The notes under the pieces: model-generated
What the model was told of the DNA's origin: nothing
What the model saw: the letters and a program-made list of their open reading frames with translations, nothing else
The model's database searches: none
In this document: piece by piece, positions 44,611 to 53,463 of the stretch
Numbering within the stretch: position 1 is the first letter of the stretch
Layout: each line of letters opens with the position of its first letter
Program-made: the position numbers and the translations under genes
Assembly (NCBI GenBank): GCA_050295975.1
Contig: JBNKQR010000010.1
Span: 3,995 to 67,994 of the forward strand
Direction of reading: 5' to 3'
From: JAPHTQ01 sp050295975
GTDB taxonomy: Bacteria; Pseudomonadota; Gammaproteobacteria; Thiohalomonadales; Thiohalomonadaceae
DNA: 64,000 bases

Positions 44611-45705
44611 ATGATCCCAATGGTAGACCTCAAAGGTCAGTATCACGCGATTAAAGATGAAATCGATCAGGGCCTGCTGCAGGCACTGGACGCCACCCAA
44701 TTTATCCTCGGTCCCAACGTCAAGGCGTTCGAGGAAGAGGCCGCTGCCTACCTCGGGGTAAAGCACGCAGTGGGTTGCGCCTCCGGTACTGATGCTCTGC
44801 ACCTGGCACTGATTGCCGCCGGTATCGGTGAGGGTGATGAGGTTATCACCACCCCGTTTACCTTTATTGCTACGGCCGAAGCGATCCTCTATGTAGGTGC
44901 TGTGCCGGTGTTCGTCGATATCGATGAAAAGACCATGAACATCGATGTAAACCTCATCGAAGCGGCGATCACCAAAAAGACCAAGGCGATCCTGCCGGTG
45001 CATCTGTTTGGACAACCTGCCGACATGTCATCCATTCAAAGCATCGCCGATAAGCATGGCCTGCTGGTCGTCGAAGACTGCGCTCAATCCTTTGGTGCTG
45101 ACATTGGTGGTAAGCAGACCGGAAGCCTCAGCGTGGCCGGATGCTTCAGCTTTTTCCCCAGCAAAAACCTTGGCTGCTTCGGTGATGGCGGCTTGATCAC
45201 GACCAACGATGACAGGGTGGACGAACATCTACGCGTACTGCGCAATCACGGTAGCTGGAAGCGTTACCACCACTCTGAACTTGGCTTCAATTCACGCCTC
45301 GATGAACTGCAGGCAGTGATCCTGCGCGCCAAGCTAAAGCGCATTGAACAGTACAGCGAAGGTCGCCGTCGTGTGGCCCATCGCTACTCTGCCGCGCTGG
45401 CACAAATGGATGGCACCACGCCTCCACACGAAGATGGTATTGGTCGTCACGTTTATCATCAGTACACCCTGCTGAGCGAAAAGCGTGACCAGATCATGGA
45501 AGCGCTGCAGGCACAGCAAATCTCCTGTGCCGTTTACTATCCAATCCCATTGCACCAGCAGGAAGTCTTTGCTGAGACGTGCAAGGGTTTGACTCTGCCC
45601 GTCACAGAAAAGATTGCCAGCCTCTGCATGTCACTGCCGGTCTATCCTGAACTGGAAGATGAAAAAGTGGATCAGATTCTTGATGTGATCCGCGGTGCTA
45701 TCTAA
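44611..45705 (+). CDS. gnnB: DegT/DnrJ-family aminotransferase, GnnB type
   Basis: The predicted product transaminates the 3-keto sugar nucleotide made by GnnA to UDP-GlcNAc3N, the precursor for amide-linked lipid A chains. The 364-residue PLP enzyme opens with IPMVDLKGQY. It has GCASGTDALHLAL (PLP phosphate loop), VEDCAQSFGA, and the PLP lysine Lys185 in FSFFPSKNLGCFGDGG, the sugar-aminotransferase signature. It lies 35 bases after gnnA and 8 bases before lpxB, so all three form one unit. The related O-antigen enzyme pair WbpB/WbpE acts on the uronic acid form, but no O-antigen genes are nearby. Confidence 0.86.
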   Translation: MIPMVDLKGQYHAIKDEIDQGLLQALDATQFILGPNVKAFEEEAAAYLGVKHAVGCASGTDALHLALIAAGIGEGDEVITTPFTFIATAEAILYVGAVPVFVDIDEKTMNIDVNLIEAAITKKTKAILPVHLFGQPADMSSIQSIADKHGLLVVEDCAQSFGADIGGKQTGSLSVAGCFSFFPSKNLGCFGDGGLITTNDDRVDEHLRVLRNHGSWKRYHHSELGFNSRLDELQAVILRAKLKRIEQYSEGRRRVAHRYSAALAQMDGTTPPHEDGIGRHVYHQYTLLSEKRDQIMEALQAQQISCAVYYPIPLHQQEVFAETCKGLTLPVTEKIASLCMSLPVYPELEDEKVDQILDVIRGAI

Positions 45706-45713
45706 GGCCGAAC

Positions 45714-46859
45714 ATGGATAAACCACGTCGGGTCATGGTAATTGCCGGAGAAGCCTCCGGCGAGGCACGTGCCGCACGTTTGGTGGAGGAGCTAGGCCAA
45801 CGCCATCCGCATATCTCCTTCTTCGGTATTGGTGGCGAGCGCATGCGCGCTGCCGGTGTCGACACGCTGGTCGATTGCCGTGAGATGGCGGTACTCGGCC
45901 TCTTTGAGGTGTTACGTCACTACCGCCGCATCAAAGGGGTATTGGAGCGCATGCGCAGATTGTTGCGCAAGGAGCGGCCCGATCTGCTGATCCTGGTCGA
46001 CTATTCCGGTTTCAATCTTCGCCTTGCACCCAGCGCAAAAGAACTCGGTATACCTGTGCTCTATTACATCAGCCCACAGGTGTGGGCCTGGCGGAAAAAG
46101 CGTATTTACAAAATTCGCGAAGTAGTAGACCAGATGGTGGTGGTTTTCCCTTTCGAGGTGCCGCTTTACGAAAAGGCGGGCGTGCCGGTGCACTACGTCG
46201 GGCACCCCTTGCTTGATGAGGTGCATAGCGATCTTGATCGCGACAGCGCGTTGCGGGAGTTCGGACTAGATCCGCAACGACCCTGCATCGGACTCTTTCC
46301 GGGTAGTCGACGCAACGAACTGAAACGTCTTCTACCGACCTTACTTGATGCCGCTGGACAGATTCATACTGCACGACCCGAGGTGCAGTTTCTGTTACCA
46401 CAGGCTTCGACTATCGAGCGAGCGGAGATCGACAAACTACTTGGCGACCACTCACTGCCACTTACTGTGGTGGAAAACCGTTTCTACGATGTCACCCGCG
46501 CCTGCGATGCCATCGCCACTTCATCAGGCACGGCCACACTGGAAATCGCACTGATGGGTGTGCCGTTGCTGGTGATTTACAGAATCTCGGGGCTGAGCTA
46601 TCGCATCATTCGACGACTGGTCAAACTTAAGCATATCGCCATCTGCAATATTGTTGCAGGAGAAGAGGTGGCCAGGGAGCTTTTACAGAAAGAGGTCACG
46701 GCGGATCGCATCAGTGCAGAGCTATTACGCCTGCTTGATCCGCAGGTGCATGCGGAGACCACCGCACGTCTTGCCAAGGTGCGCGAAACACTCGGCGAAC
46801 CAGGCGGCGCTGCACGAGCCGCCAAGGTGGCAGCTGGTATGCTGGGCGTAGACAGTTAA
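45714..46859 (+). CDS. lpxB: Lipid-A-disaccharide synthase
   Basis: LpxB joins 2,3-diacyl-glucosamine 1-phosphate with UDP-2,3-diacylglucosamine to form the lipid A disaccharide at the inner membrane. The 381-residue GT19 enzyme shows VIAGEASGEARAARLVEEL, FFGIGGERMRAAG, YYISPQVWAWRKKRI, GLFPGSRRNEL and SSGTATLEIALMGVP, all family signatures. It is the third gene after gnnA and gnnB on the plus strand and ends at a strong bidirectional terminator. If gnnAB work as predicted, its natural substrate carries an amide at position 3. Confidence 0.98.
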   Translation: MDKPRRVMVIAGEASGEARAARLVEELGQRHPHISFFGIGGERMRAAGVDTLVDCREMAVLGLFEVLRHYRRIKGVLERMRRLLRKERPDLLILVDYSGFNLRLAPSAKELGIPVLYYISPQVWAWRKKRIYKIREVVDQMVVVFPFEVPLYEKAGVPVHYVGHPLLDEVHSDLDRDSALREFGLDPQRPCIGLFPGSRRNELKRLLPTLLDAAGQIHTARPEVQFLLPQASTIERAEIDKLLGDHSLPLTVVENRFYDVTRACDAIATSSGTATLEIALMGVPLLVIYRISGLSYRIIRRLVKLKHIAICNIVAGEEVARELLQKEVTADRISAELLRLLDPQVHAETTARLAKVRETLGEPGGAARAAKVAAGMLGVDS

Positions 46860-46863
46860 AGTG

Positions 46864-46892
46864 AAAAAACCGACATAACGTCGGTTTTTTTT
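46864..46892. terminator. Bidirectional terminator between lpxB and lpxA
   Basis: A CCGAC/GTCGG stem (46870-46874 with 46880-46884, 5-base loop) is flanked by six A and eight T, which also pair to lengthen the stem. It starts 4 bases after the lpxB stop and lies 36 bases from the lpxA stop on the other strand, so it ends both converging operons. Confidence 0.92.
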
Positions 46893-46927
46893 AAAAATGA
46901 ATACATATAGCAATGCATTAACACGAA

Positions 46928-47704
46928 CTAACGAATAATTCCCCGTTGCGAATCATCAAGGAAAGCAGCGAAACACTTAACCTCTTCGTACTGCTTAGCT
47001 AACTCATTTATCCGTTTTTTTGCTTCTTCCAGAATTAACCCTTCCCGATATAACACTCTGTATGCTTTGGTCAGATTACGGAGTTGTTCATCACTGAAAC
47101 CACGACGTTTAAGGCCAACCTTATTGAGACCATGAGGTGCAGATGGATTACCCGTGACCATTAGATAAGGTGGAATATCCTTTGAGACAGCGCTACCCAT
47201 ACCGGTGAAGGCATGATCACCAATAGAACAGAATTGGTGAACAAGGGTAAAGCCACTGAGGATCACATGATTACCCACATGTACATGTCCGGCCAGTGAG
47301 GCATTGTTCGACATAATAACGTGGTTACCAATGCGGCAATCGTGGGCGATGTGGATATAAGCCATCAGCAAATTGTCGTCGCCGATACTGGTGATACCAC
47401 TGTCATCGACGGTGCCACGGTGGATGGTGGCAAATTCACGAATGGTATTGCGATCACCAATCTCTAATCGCGTCACCTCACCGTGGTATTTTAAATCCTG
47501 CGGCATTTCACCAACGGAAGCGAACTGGAAAATCCGGTTGTCGCTGCCAATACTCGTCGGCCCACTGATCACAACATGTGGGCCTATCCATGTATTAGAA
47601 CCAATCTCTACATCTGCACCAATAACGCTGTATGCGCCGATGGTTACGCCTTCAGCGATTTTGGCCGAAGGATCGATGATTGCTGTAGAGTGGATGTTAC
47701 TCAT
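46928..47704 (-). CDS. lpxA: UDP-GlcNAc (or UDP-GlcNAc3N) acyltransferase LpxA
   Basis: LpxA transfers a 3-hydroxyacyl chain from acyl carrier protein to position 3 of the sugar nucleotide, the first lipid A step. The 258-residue protein has left-handed beta-helix hexapeptide repeats (about 1-185) and a helical tail. The catalytic base His121 lies in YIHIAHDCRIG. The acyl-chain ruler position holds Met169 (FTGMGSAV), as in Pseudomonas aeruginosa LpxA, where E. coli has Gly173. This predicts preference for 3-hydroxydecanoyl rather than C14. With gnnAB nearby the acceptor may be the 3-amino sugar. It follows fabZ by one base. Confidence 0.97.
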   Translation of the reverse strand: MSNIHSTAIIDPSAKIAEGVTIGAYSVIGADVEIGSNTWIGPHVVISGPTSIGSDNRIFQFASVGEMPQDLKYHGEVTRLEIGDRNTIREFATIHRGTVDDSGITSIGDDNLLMAYIHIAHDCRIGNHVIMSNNASLAGHVHVGNHVILSGFTLVHQFCSIGDHAFTGMGSAVSKDIPPYLMVTGNPSAPHGLNKVGLKRRGFSDEQLRNLTKAYRVLYREGLILEEAKKRINELAKQYEEVKCFAAFLDDSQRGIIR

Positions 47705-47705
47705 G

Positions 47706-48158
47706 TTAACTAAGGACCTGCTCCGCGCACATTAGTTCAGCACTGGCGACCACTTTTCCATCGACTTTAGCTTCAGCACTAAATTTCCAGATACTACGCT
47801 TGGCTTTAATTACTTCGACTTCAAGAATAAGTTGGTCGCCAGGTAATACTGGTTGCTTAAAGCGGCAATTATCGATACCGGCAAAATAGTAGAGCGAAGA
47901 ACCATCCGGCTTTTTTTCCTGACTCTTGAATGCGAGGATGCCGGTAGCTTGTGCCAGTGCTTCCATAATCAGCACACCAGGAAAAATGGGACGTTCCGGA
48001 AAATGGCCCGTAAACATCGGCTCGTTAACCGAAACATTTTTCAGTGCCTTGAGGCGTTTACCCGGCTCACACTCCAGCACGCGGTCTACCAGCAAAAAGG
48101 GATACCTGTGTGGCAGGTATTCGAGAATTGCCTGAATGTCCATAGTTTCCACTGTCAT
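47706..48158 (-). CDS. fabZ: 3-hydroxyacyl-ACP dehydratase FabZ
   Basis: FabZ dehydrates 3-hydroxyacyl-ACP in fatty-acid elongation and so competes with LpxA and LpxD for the same substrate. The 150-residue hot-dog-fold protein has LPHRYPFLLVDRVLE, the catalytic His52 and Glu66 in MFTGHFPERPIFPGVLIMEA, and YYFAGIDNCRFKQPVLPGDQ. Its ATG overlaps the lpxD stop by one base (TAATG), and it precedes lpxA. The lpxD-fabZ-lpxA arrangement is conserved and balances lipid A against phospholipid synthesis. Confidence 0.98.
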   Translation of the reverse strand: MTVETMDIQAILEYLPHRYPFLLVDRVLECEPGKRLKALKNVSVNEPMFTGHFPERPIFPGVLIMEALAQATGILAFKSQEKKPDGSSLYYFAGIDNCRFKQPVLPGDQLILEVEVIKAKRSIWKFSAEAKVDGKVVASAELMCAEQVLS

Positions 48159-49189
48159 TAACCTTCTTTAGTTTTCTCAGCCAATGCTTTCTCCAGCGCC
48201 TTGATACGACGAGCCATATCATCAAGCTGTTTAAAGCGTATGTAATTTTTCTGCCACTGAGCCTTGGGCTCCAATGGTGTACCGGCGGAATAGACACCGC
48301 TCTCTTTTATTGTTCCTGGTACCAGTGACATGGCGGTGACAGTAACGCCATCGGCAATCTTCAGATGCCCAAGAATTCCCACGCCACCACCGATAGCACA
48401 GTTAGCACCGATGTCGGCACTACCGGCCACACCGACGCAACCCGCCATCGCTGTATGGTTGCCAACACGAACATTGTGGGCGATCTGGATCTGGTTATCG
48501 AGGATTACGCCATCACCAATCACGGTATCTTCAATCGCACCACGGTCGATACTGGTGTTTGCTCCAATTTCCACATCGTTACCAATGATTACTCTGCCCA
48601 ACTGGTGAATCTTGACCCATTCACCTTTGTTGTTGGCAAAACCGAAACCATCGGATCCGATCACCGCACCGGAGTGAATAACCGCACGTTCGCCAATATG
48701 GCAATCATGGTAGACACTCACATTAGCGTGCAGTATTGAACCTTTACCAATCACGCTGCCTTCACCGACTACACTACCTGGACCGATAGCGACATCATCA
48801 GCAAGCTGCGCCCCCTTACCAATTACCGCGTTGGCACCAATGCGAACATTGCTGCCGAGAGTGGCATCCGGATGAATCACTGCTCGCTCATGAACAAGTG
48901 ATTCATCACCCAGCATAGGCGCAAATAGTGCGGAGAGATGTGCGTAACTAAGATAGGGGTTATCCGAGATCAACGCATTGCCGGCAAAGAATTGCCGATC
49001 CGCCTCACGCAGAATGACAGCACCTGCCTGGTTGTTATGCAGATATTTCCGATAACGGGAATCGGCCAGGAAACTTATGCTCTCAGCATCGGCATTGGCC
49101 AGGGTTGTGATACGCCGAATCACCTGACTCACATCACCATCAATGCGTAAGCCGAGTTTTTCAGCCAGTTGCCCCAGTGTGTAATGCAA
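48158..49189 (-). CDS. lpxD: UDP-3-O-acylglucosamine N-acyltransferase LpxD
   Basis: LpxD adds the second 3-hydroxyacyl chain, at the 2-amino group, to the LpxA/LpxC product. The 343-residue protein has the N-terminal uridine-binding domain (YTLGQLAEKLGLRIDGD), a long left-handed beta helix with hexapeptide repeats (about 100-300) and a C-terminal helix. The catalytic His238 lies in IQIAHNVRVG. It starts 11 bases downstream of skp and overlaps fabZ by one base. Confidence 0.98.
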   Translation of the reverse strand: MHYTLGQLAEKLGLRIDGDVSQVIRRITTLANADAESISFLADSRYRKYLHNNQAGAVILREADRQFFAGNALISDNPYLSYAHLSALFAPMLGDESLVHERAVIHPDATLGSNVRIGANAVIGKGAQLADDVAIGPGSVVGEGSVIGKGSILHANVSVYHDCHIGERAVIHSGAVIGSDGFGFANNKGEWVKIHQLGRVIIGNDVEIGANTSIDRGAIEDTVIGDGVILDNQIQIAHNVRVGNHTAMAGCVGVAGSADIGANCAIGGGVGILGHLKIADGVTVTAMSLVPGTIKESGVYSAGTPLEPKAQWQKNYIRFKQLDDMARRIKALEKALAEKTKEG

Positions 49190-49200
49190 ACCCTTACGCC

Positions 49201-49740
49201 TTACTTTTTCTTGCTATCTTTTTTGGCAAAATCAGCCTTGAGACGGTCAATCACACTCTTGGTGATATCAACACGTTCGCTGGCAAAGATAACGCCATTT
49301 TCCAGGATCAGGTCGTAACCCTTCTCCTTGGCCAGAGCAACGATAGAGGTGGCGATGTCACGTTGCATCTTTGCCAATTCTTCGTTACGTCGAATATTGA
49401 AATCCTCCGCGAATTCATCACGAGAACGTTTAAGGTCACGTTTTTGGCTGAGGATTTCTCGCTCCAGCTTACTCTGTTCTTCCCGGCTCATAGTCAGACT
49501 GTCGCGTGCCATCCTGTCTTCCAGTGCCTTGATCTTTTTCTGTTCTGCCTGCAATTTGTCATCACGTGAAGAAAATTCCTTTTGCAGAGTTTTGCGTACA
49601 GCTTCAGCCTGAGGTGCTTTCTCCAACACCTGTGCAGTATTGACAAAGGCAATGCTAGGCGCACTCTCCGCAGAGACGGCGCCGACACTCACGGCCAATC
49701 CGATCAGGAGTGCGGAAAGGTGCGATGCAATTCGTTTCAT
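49201..49740 (-). CDS. skp: Periplasmic chaperone Skp (OmpH)
   Basis: Skp is a trimeric periplasmic chaperone that holds unfolded outer-membrane proteins for BamA. The 179-residue precursor has a signal peptide (MKRIASHLSALLIGLAVSVGA, cleaved near SAES), then SIAFVNTAQVLEKAPQAEAV and a long charged coiled coil (about 50-145) forming the tentacles. It is directly downstream of bamA (25 bases) and upstream of lpxD, the standard order. Confidence 0.96.
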   Translation of the reverse strand: MKRIASHLSALLIGLAVSVGAVSAESAPSIAFVNTAQVLEKAPQAEAVRKTLQKEFSSRDDKLQAEQKKIKALEDRMARDSLTMSREEQSKLEREILSQKRDLKRSRDEFAEDFNIRRNEELAKMQRDIATSIVALAKEKGYDLILENGVIFASERVDITKSVIDRLKADFAKKDSKKK

Positions 49741-49765
49741 AACTGCGTCCTGTAGTCATCCATCG

Positions 49766-52081
49766 TTATTGGATACCCAGCGTAAACTGGAAAGTCTCGG
49801 TATCATCGCCGGCTTTTTCATTCAGCGGTATGGCATAACTGAACGATAGTGGACCGACCGGTGTCATCCAGGCCAGGGTCATACCTGTGGTGTAGCGAAG
49901 TTCTGACAGGTCTGTGCTTTCACTGGTGTCGTATACGTTACCTCCGTCGACGAATGCCTTCAAGCGCATTGAAGGACTGTCCAACTCCCACGGTGGCGGG
50001 AAGACTAGCTCCATAGAACCCAGCAGGCGGGCATTACCACCCAGTGGATCGCCCAGGGAATCAACAGTGCCGGGGGTTGAGAACAGGGTATTGGTGCGAT
50101 AACCACGCAACGTAGAGACACCACCGGCGTAGTAGCGCTCGTACGGGGCCAGGATAGTGCTGGTATCGTAGACATCGGCGTAGGCAGCCTCGCCCTCCAC
50201 ACTAAAGGTCATGTACTTGGCCAACGGGAAGTAGTGCTGCTCATTCACCCGCAATTTATAAAAGCGGTGTGAGCTATCCGTCGCCGGCAAACCCACTTCA
50301 CCACTTAATGACAGTTTGCCACCCGCAGTGGGGAAGATAGCGCGGTTACGGGTATCATGGTTCCAACCGATATTGATGCTGTAGGTATCGTACTGGCAAT
50401 CGTACTGTTCCGATGAGGTTGAGGCATCCTCACAGAAGTCTAGGACTTGCTTCGAGGTATTTGCATCCACATTCATTTTGGAGTGCTCGTAGCGCAGACC
50501 ATAGCTCATAGTGTCATACTCGCTCACCGGGACACCAAATCGCAGCGAGCCACCATAACTATCGCGAGTATAGTCGGCTGTATTTGCCGCGCCTGAGTCG
50601 GTAGTGCGGTAATAGAGTTGATAGGAGCGACTCACGCCATCATCGGTCCAGTAGGGGTCGGTGGCATTGAAGCTATAGGTAGTGGTTGTCGAGCTGTTAT
50701 CGAAGTTTATCGACATCTTTTCACCGGTACCCATAAAGTTTTCCCAGTTGATACTGGCGTTGATCAGCATCCCCTGCACATCACCGTAACCGATACCGAA
50801 ATTGAAGCTACCGAAAGAGTCGCGCTCCACCACGTCGAAATCCACATCGACCTGATCAGAAGTGCCGGGCACCTGCGGAGTTTTGACGTTGACATCGGTA
50901 AAGTAGCCGAGACGGTTAAGACGAGTCACTGAACGCTGTACCTTACTGGAGGACATCCATCCTCCCTCCATTTGACGCATCTCACGTCGCAACACCTCAT
51001 CATCCGTACGCAGGTTACCTGTAAGGTTGATGCGGCGCACTGAAACACGCTGACCCGGATCGATCATATAGGTCAGGTTTACCTCTCGCTTCGTTTTGTC
51101 CAGTTCAGGAATGGGATTAATATTGGCGAATGCGTATCCGATGTTTCCCAGGGCCTCACTGATTCGCTTGTGGCTCTCTGTGATCTCAAGTCGTGAGAAG
51201 GTATCGCCCGGTTTCACTGAGATAAGCTTTTCGATCTCGGCCTTGGGTACGATGGTATTACCGGTCACCATTACTTTACCGATTGTGTATTTGTCCCCTT
51301 CGGCAATATTTATAGTGATATAGACATCTTTCTTGTCCGGGGTAATAGTCACCTGGGTAGAGAGAATATCGAAGTTGATGTAACCATTGTTCATATAGAA
51401 AGAGCGCAGTGTCTCCAGATCGGCACTTAGCTTCTGTTTGGAGTACTGATCGCTGCTACTGAACCAGCCTGGATCTGGACCCAGCTGGAATTTTCTGGTT
51501 AATTCGGCTTCACTGAAGGCCTCATTACCAACAATATTCAGATGGCGAATCGCCGCCACATCACCCTCAGCGATCTCAATCAACACTGCAACACGATTTC
51601 GTTCCAGAGGCGTCACAGTCGAACGGACCTGGGCATTGTATTTACCCATGGCCAGGTAGGCCTGCTTTAGCTCCTGTTTGACCTTGTCGAGCATGGAGTA
51701 GTCGAACACATGACCTTCACTGAGACCAACCAGCTTAACGTTGGCTGAGAGCTGATCAGTAGGAATATCGTCGTTGCCCTTAAACTCAATGCTGGCTATC
51801 GCAGGGCGCTCTGCAAGGAACACCACCAAAACATTCCCGTCACGCTCCAGTACTACATCACGGAAGAAACCGGTTTTGTACATAGCATGAACGGCAGCGT
51901 CGGCAGACTCTTGATCCAGGATGCTCCCCTTTTTCAGAGGCAGATAGTTATAAACCGTTCCCAGGGAGATGCGTTGTAGGCCTTCGACGCGGATATCCTT
52001 GATACGGAAACTTTCCATGGCAATGGAGTTCGCACTCCAGACCAACAGCATGATTAGACCGATACGTTGCAGCAAAAACAT
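49766..52081 (-). CDS. bamA: Outer-membrane protein assembly factor BamA
   Basis: BamA inserts beta-barrel proteins into the outer membrane. The 771-residue precursor has a signal peptide, five POTRA domains (first beginning FRIKDIRVEGLQRIS, last ending near 420) and a 16-strand barrel. The conserved loop-6 motif appears as VSTLRGYR, and the fourth POTRA contains RVSVRRINLTGNLRTDDEVLRREMRQMEGGW. The chain ends in FQFTLGIQ, so the usual terminal aromatic residue is replaced by Gln. It lies between rseP and skp, as is usual. Confidence 0.97.
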   Translation of the reverse strand: MFLLQRIGLIMLLVWSANSIAMESFRIKDIRVEGLQRISLGTVYNYLPLKKGSILDQESADAAVHAMYKTGFFRDVVLERDGNVLVVFLAERPAIASIEFKGNDDIPTDQLSANVKLVGLSEGHVFDYSMLDKVKQELKQAYLAMGKYNAQVRSTVTPLERNRVAVLIEIAEGDVAAIRHLNIVGNEAFSEAELTRKFQLGPDPGWFSSSDQYSKQKLSADLETLRSFYMNNGYINFDILSTQVTITPDKKDVYITINIAEGDKYTIGKVMVTGNTIVPKAEIEKLISVKPGDTFSRLEITESHKRISEALGNIGYAFANINPIPELDKTKREVNLTYMIDPGQRVSVRRINLTGNLRTDDEVLRREMRQMEGGWMSSSKVQRSVTRLNRLGYFTDVNVKTPQVPGTSDQVDVDFDVVERDSFGSFNFGIGYGDVQGMLINASINWENFMGTGEKMSINFDNSSTTTTYSFNATDPYWTDDGVSRSYQLYYRTTDSGAANTADYTRDSYGGSLRFGVPVSEYDTMSYGLRYEHSKMNVDANTSKQVLDFCEDASTSSEQYDCQYDTYSINIGWNHDTRNRAIFPTAGGKLSLSGEVGLPATDSSHRFYKLRVNEQHYFPLAKYMTFSVEGEAAYADVYDTSTILAPYERYYAGGVSTLRGYRTNTLFSTPGTVDSLGDPLGGNARLLGSMELVFPPPWELDSPSMRLKAFVDGGNVYDTSESTDLSELRYTTGMTLAWMTPVGPLSFSYAIPLNEKAGDDTETFQFTLGIQ

Positions 52082-52098
52082 ATTCTCTCGTAAAAAAA

Positions 52099-53463
52099 TC
52101 AGTTGCCGGCCAGTCGCGCCAGATCATTAAAAATCGCCAAACTGGACAGTGCCAGAATAAGGGCCAGACCAACACGTTGCCCAATCGCCTCAAAACGTTC
52201 CGGTACCGGACGACGAATCACTGCCTCAACGAGGTAGTAGAGCAGATGCCCACCATCGAGTACCGGAATCGGCAGCAGGTTAAGTACGCCGAGACTGACG
52301 CTAATCAGACCGAGGAATTTGAGAAAGTGACTAATTCCTGCATCCGCGGACTGTTTGGCGTACTGAGCAATCCCAATGGGGCCGCTGATATTCTCTACCG
52401 AAGCACGTCCCACAACCATCTCACCGATCATCTTCAGGGTAAGGGTTGCCATATCCCAACTCTTGATTACTGCTGCCGGAATCGCCGCCGCTGCATCATA
52501 ACGCAATTCGGCGCGTAACGGCTCGTACAAACTACGGTCAAAGTAAACCCCAGCACCGATCTTACCAATAGGTCCATCTTCTCCAGGTAATGCCTGCGGG
52601 GTTACTGTGAGTGTCAGATCGTTACCTTCCCGCTCCACCTGCAGTTCCAACGGCATATTCGGATGCTTTTGAATAATTGCGACCAGTTGTTGCCACTCAT
52701 CCACCGCCTGACCGGCCGCCGCAATGACCCGGTCACCGCTCTTCAGCCCGGCATTCTCGGCCACGGAACCGTTCACCACCTTGCCAATAACCGGAGCTAT
52801 ACGCGGTTGATAGAGTTTTAGACCTAACTGTTGATAGAGTTCCTGCGGCTTGCTATCGCTGCTGATACTGCTGAATTCCAGTACTGCTTCATGACTAACA
52901 CCGCCTTCGTAAACAACCAGTTTGACTGGCTGGTTTAACAGCATTTTGGGCAGGATCGCCTCAATCGCCGACTGCCAGGTGGGAGTCTGTTCACCATCCA
53001 CCGAGAGGATCTCCTGACCACTGTGCAGTCCTGCCGCCGCGGCAATTGTATCGCTCTCGATATCGCCGATGATCGGCTTGATACCGTTGATACCAATCAC
53101 GAACATCAACCAGTAGGCGAGGATGGCGAAGGCAAAATTGAACATAGGTCCAGCCAGAACGATGGCGCTGCGTTTTGCCAGGGTCTGTCGGTTAAAAGCC
53201 CGATGCTGCTCCGCTTCGGGCACCTCACCCTCGCGCTCATCAAGCATCTTCACGTAACCACCCAGCGGGATCGCCGCAACTACATATTCGGTCTGATCTG
53301 GGCCTGAATGCTTCTGCCACAGCGGCTTGCCAAAACCGATGGAGTAGCGCAACACCTTCACTCCCACCCAGCGGGCAACCAGAAAGTGTCCCAGCTCATG
53401 AACCGCTATCAGAAGGCTGAGTGCCACCAACAGTGAAGCTATGGTCAGTATGACGTCCATCAT
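52099..53463 (-). CDS. rseP: Site-2 intramembrane protease RseP
   Basis: RseP cuts the anti-sigma factor RseA within the membrane during the envelope stress response and clears remnant signal peptides. The 454-residue protein has the zinc-binding HELGH at 22-26 in the first membrane helix, two tandem periplasmic PDZ domains (about 120-300), and NLLPIPVLDGGHLLYYLVEA with the third ligand Asp near 400. It overlaps the dxr stop by one base and precedes bamA. The conserved linkage fits coordination of barrel assembly with stress sensing. Confidence 0.98.
   Translation of the reverse strand: MMDVILTIASLLVALSLLIAVHELGHFLVARWVGVKVLRYSIGFGKPLWQKHSGPDQTEYVVAAIPLGGYVKMLDEREGEVPEAEQHRAFNRQTLAKRSAIVLAGPMFNFAFAILAYWLMFVIGINGIKPIIGDIESDTIAAAAGLHSGQEILSVDGEQTPTWQSAIEAILPKMLLNQPVKLVVYEGGVSHEAVLEFSSISSDSKPQELYQQLGLKLYQPRIAPVIGKVVNGSVAENAGLKSGDRVIAAAGQAVDEWQQLVAIIQKHPNMPLELQVEREGNDLTLTVTPQALPGEDGPIGKIGAGVYFDRSLYEPLRAELRYDAAAAIPAAVIKSWDMATLTLKMIGEMVVGRASVENISGPIGIAQYAKQSADAGISHFLKFLGLISVSLGVLNLLPIPVLDGGHLLYYLVEAVIRRPVPERFEAIGQRVGLALILALSSLAIFNDLARLAGN

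Noticed and set aside
43640..45705. O-antigen or capsule sugar cluster
   Set aside because: No glycosyltransferase, flippase or polymerase genes are nearby. The pair is embedded in lipid A genes.
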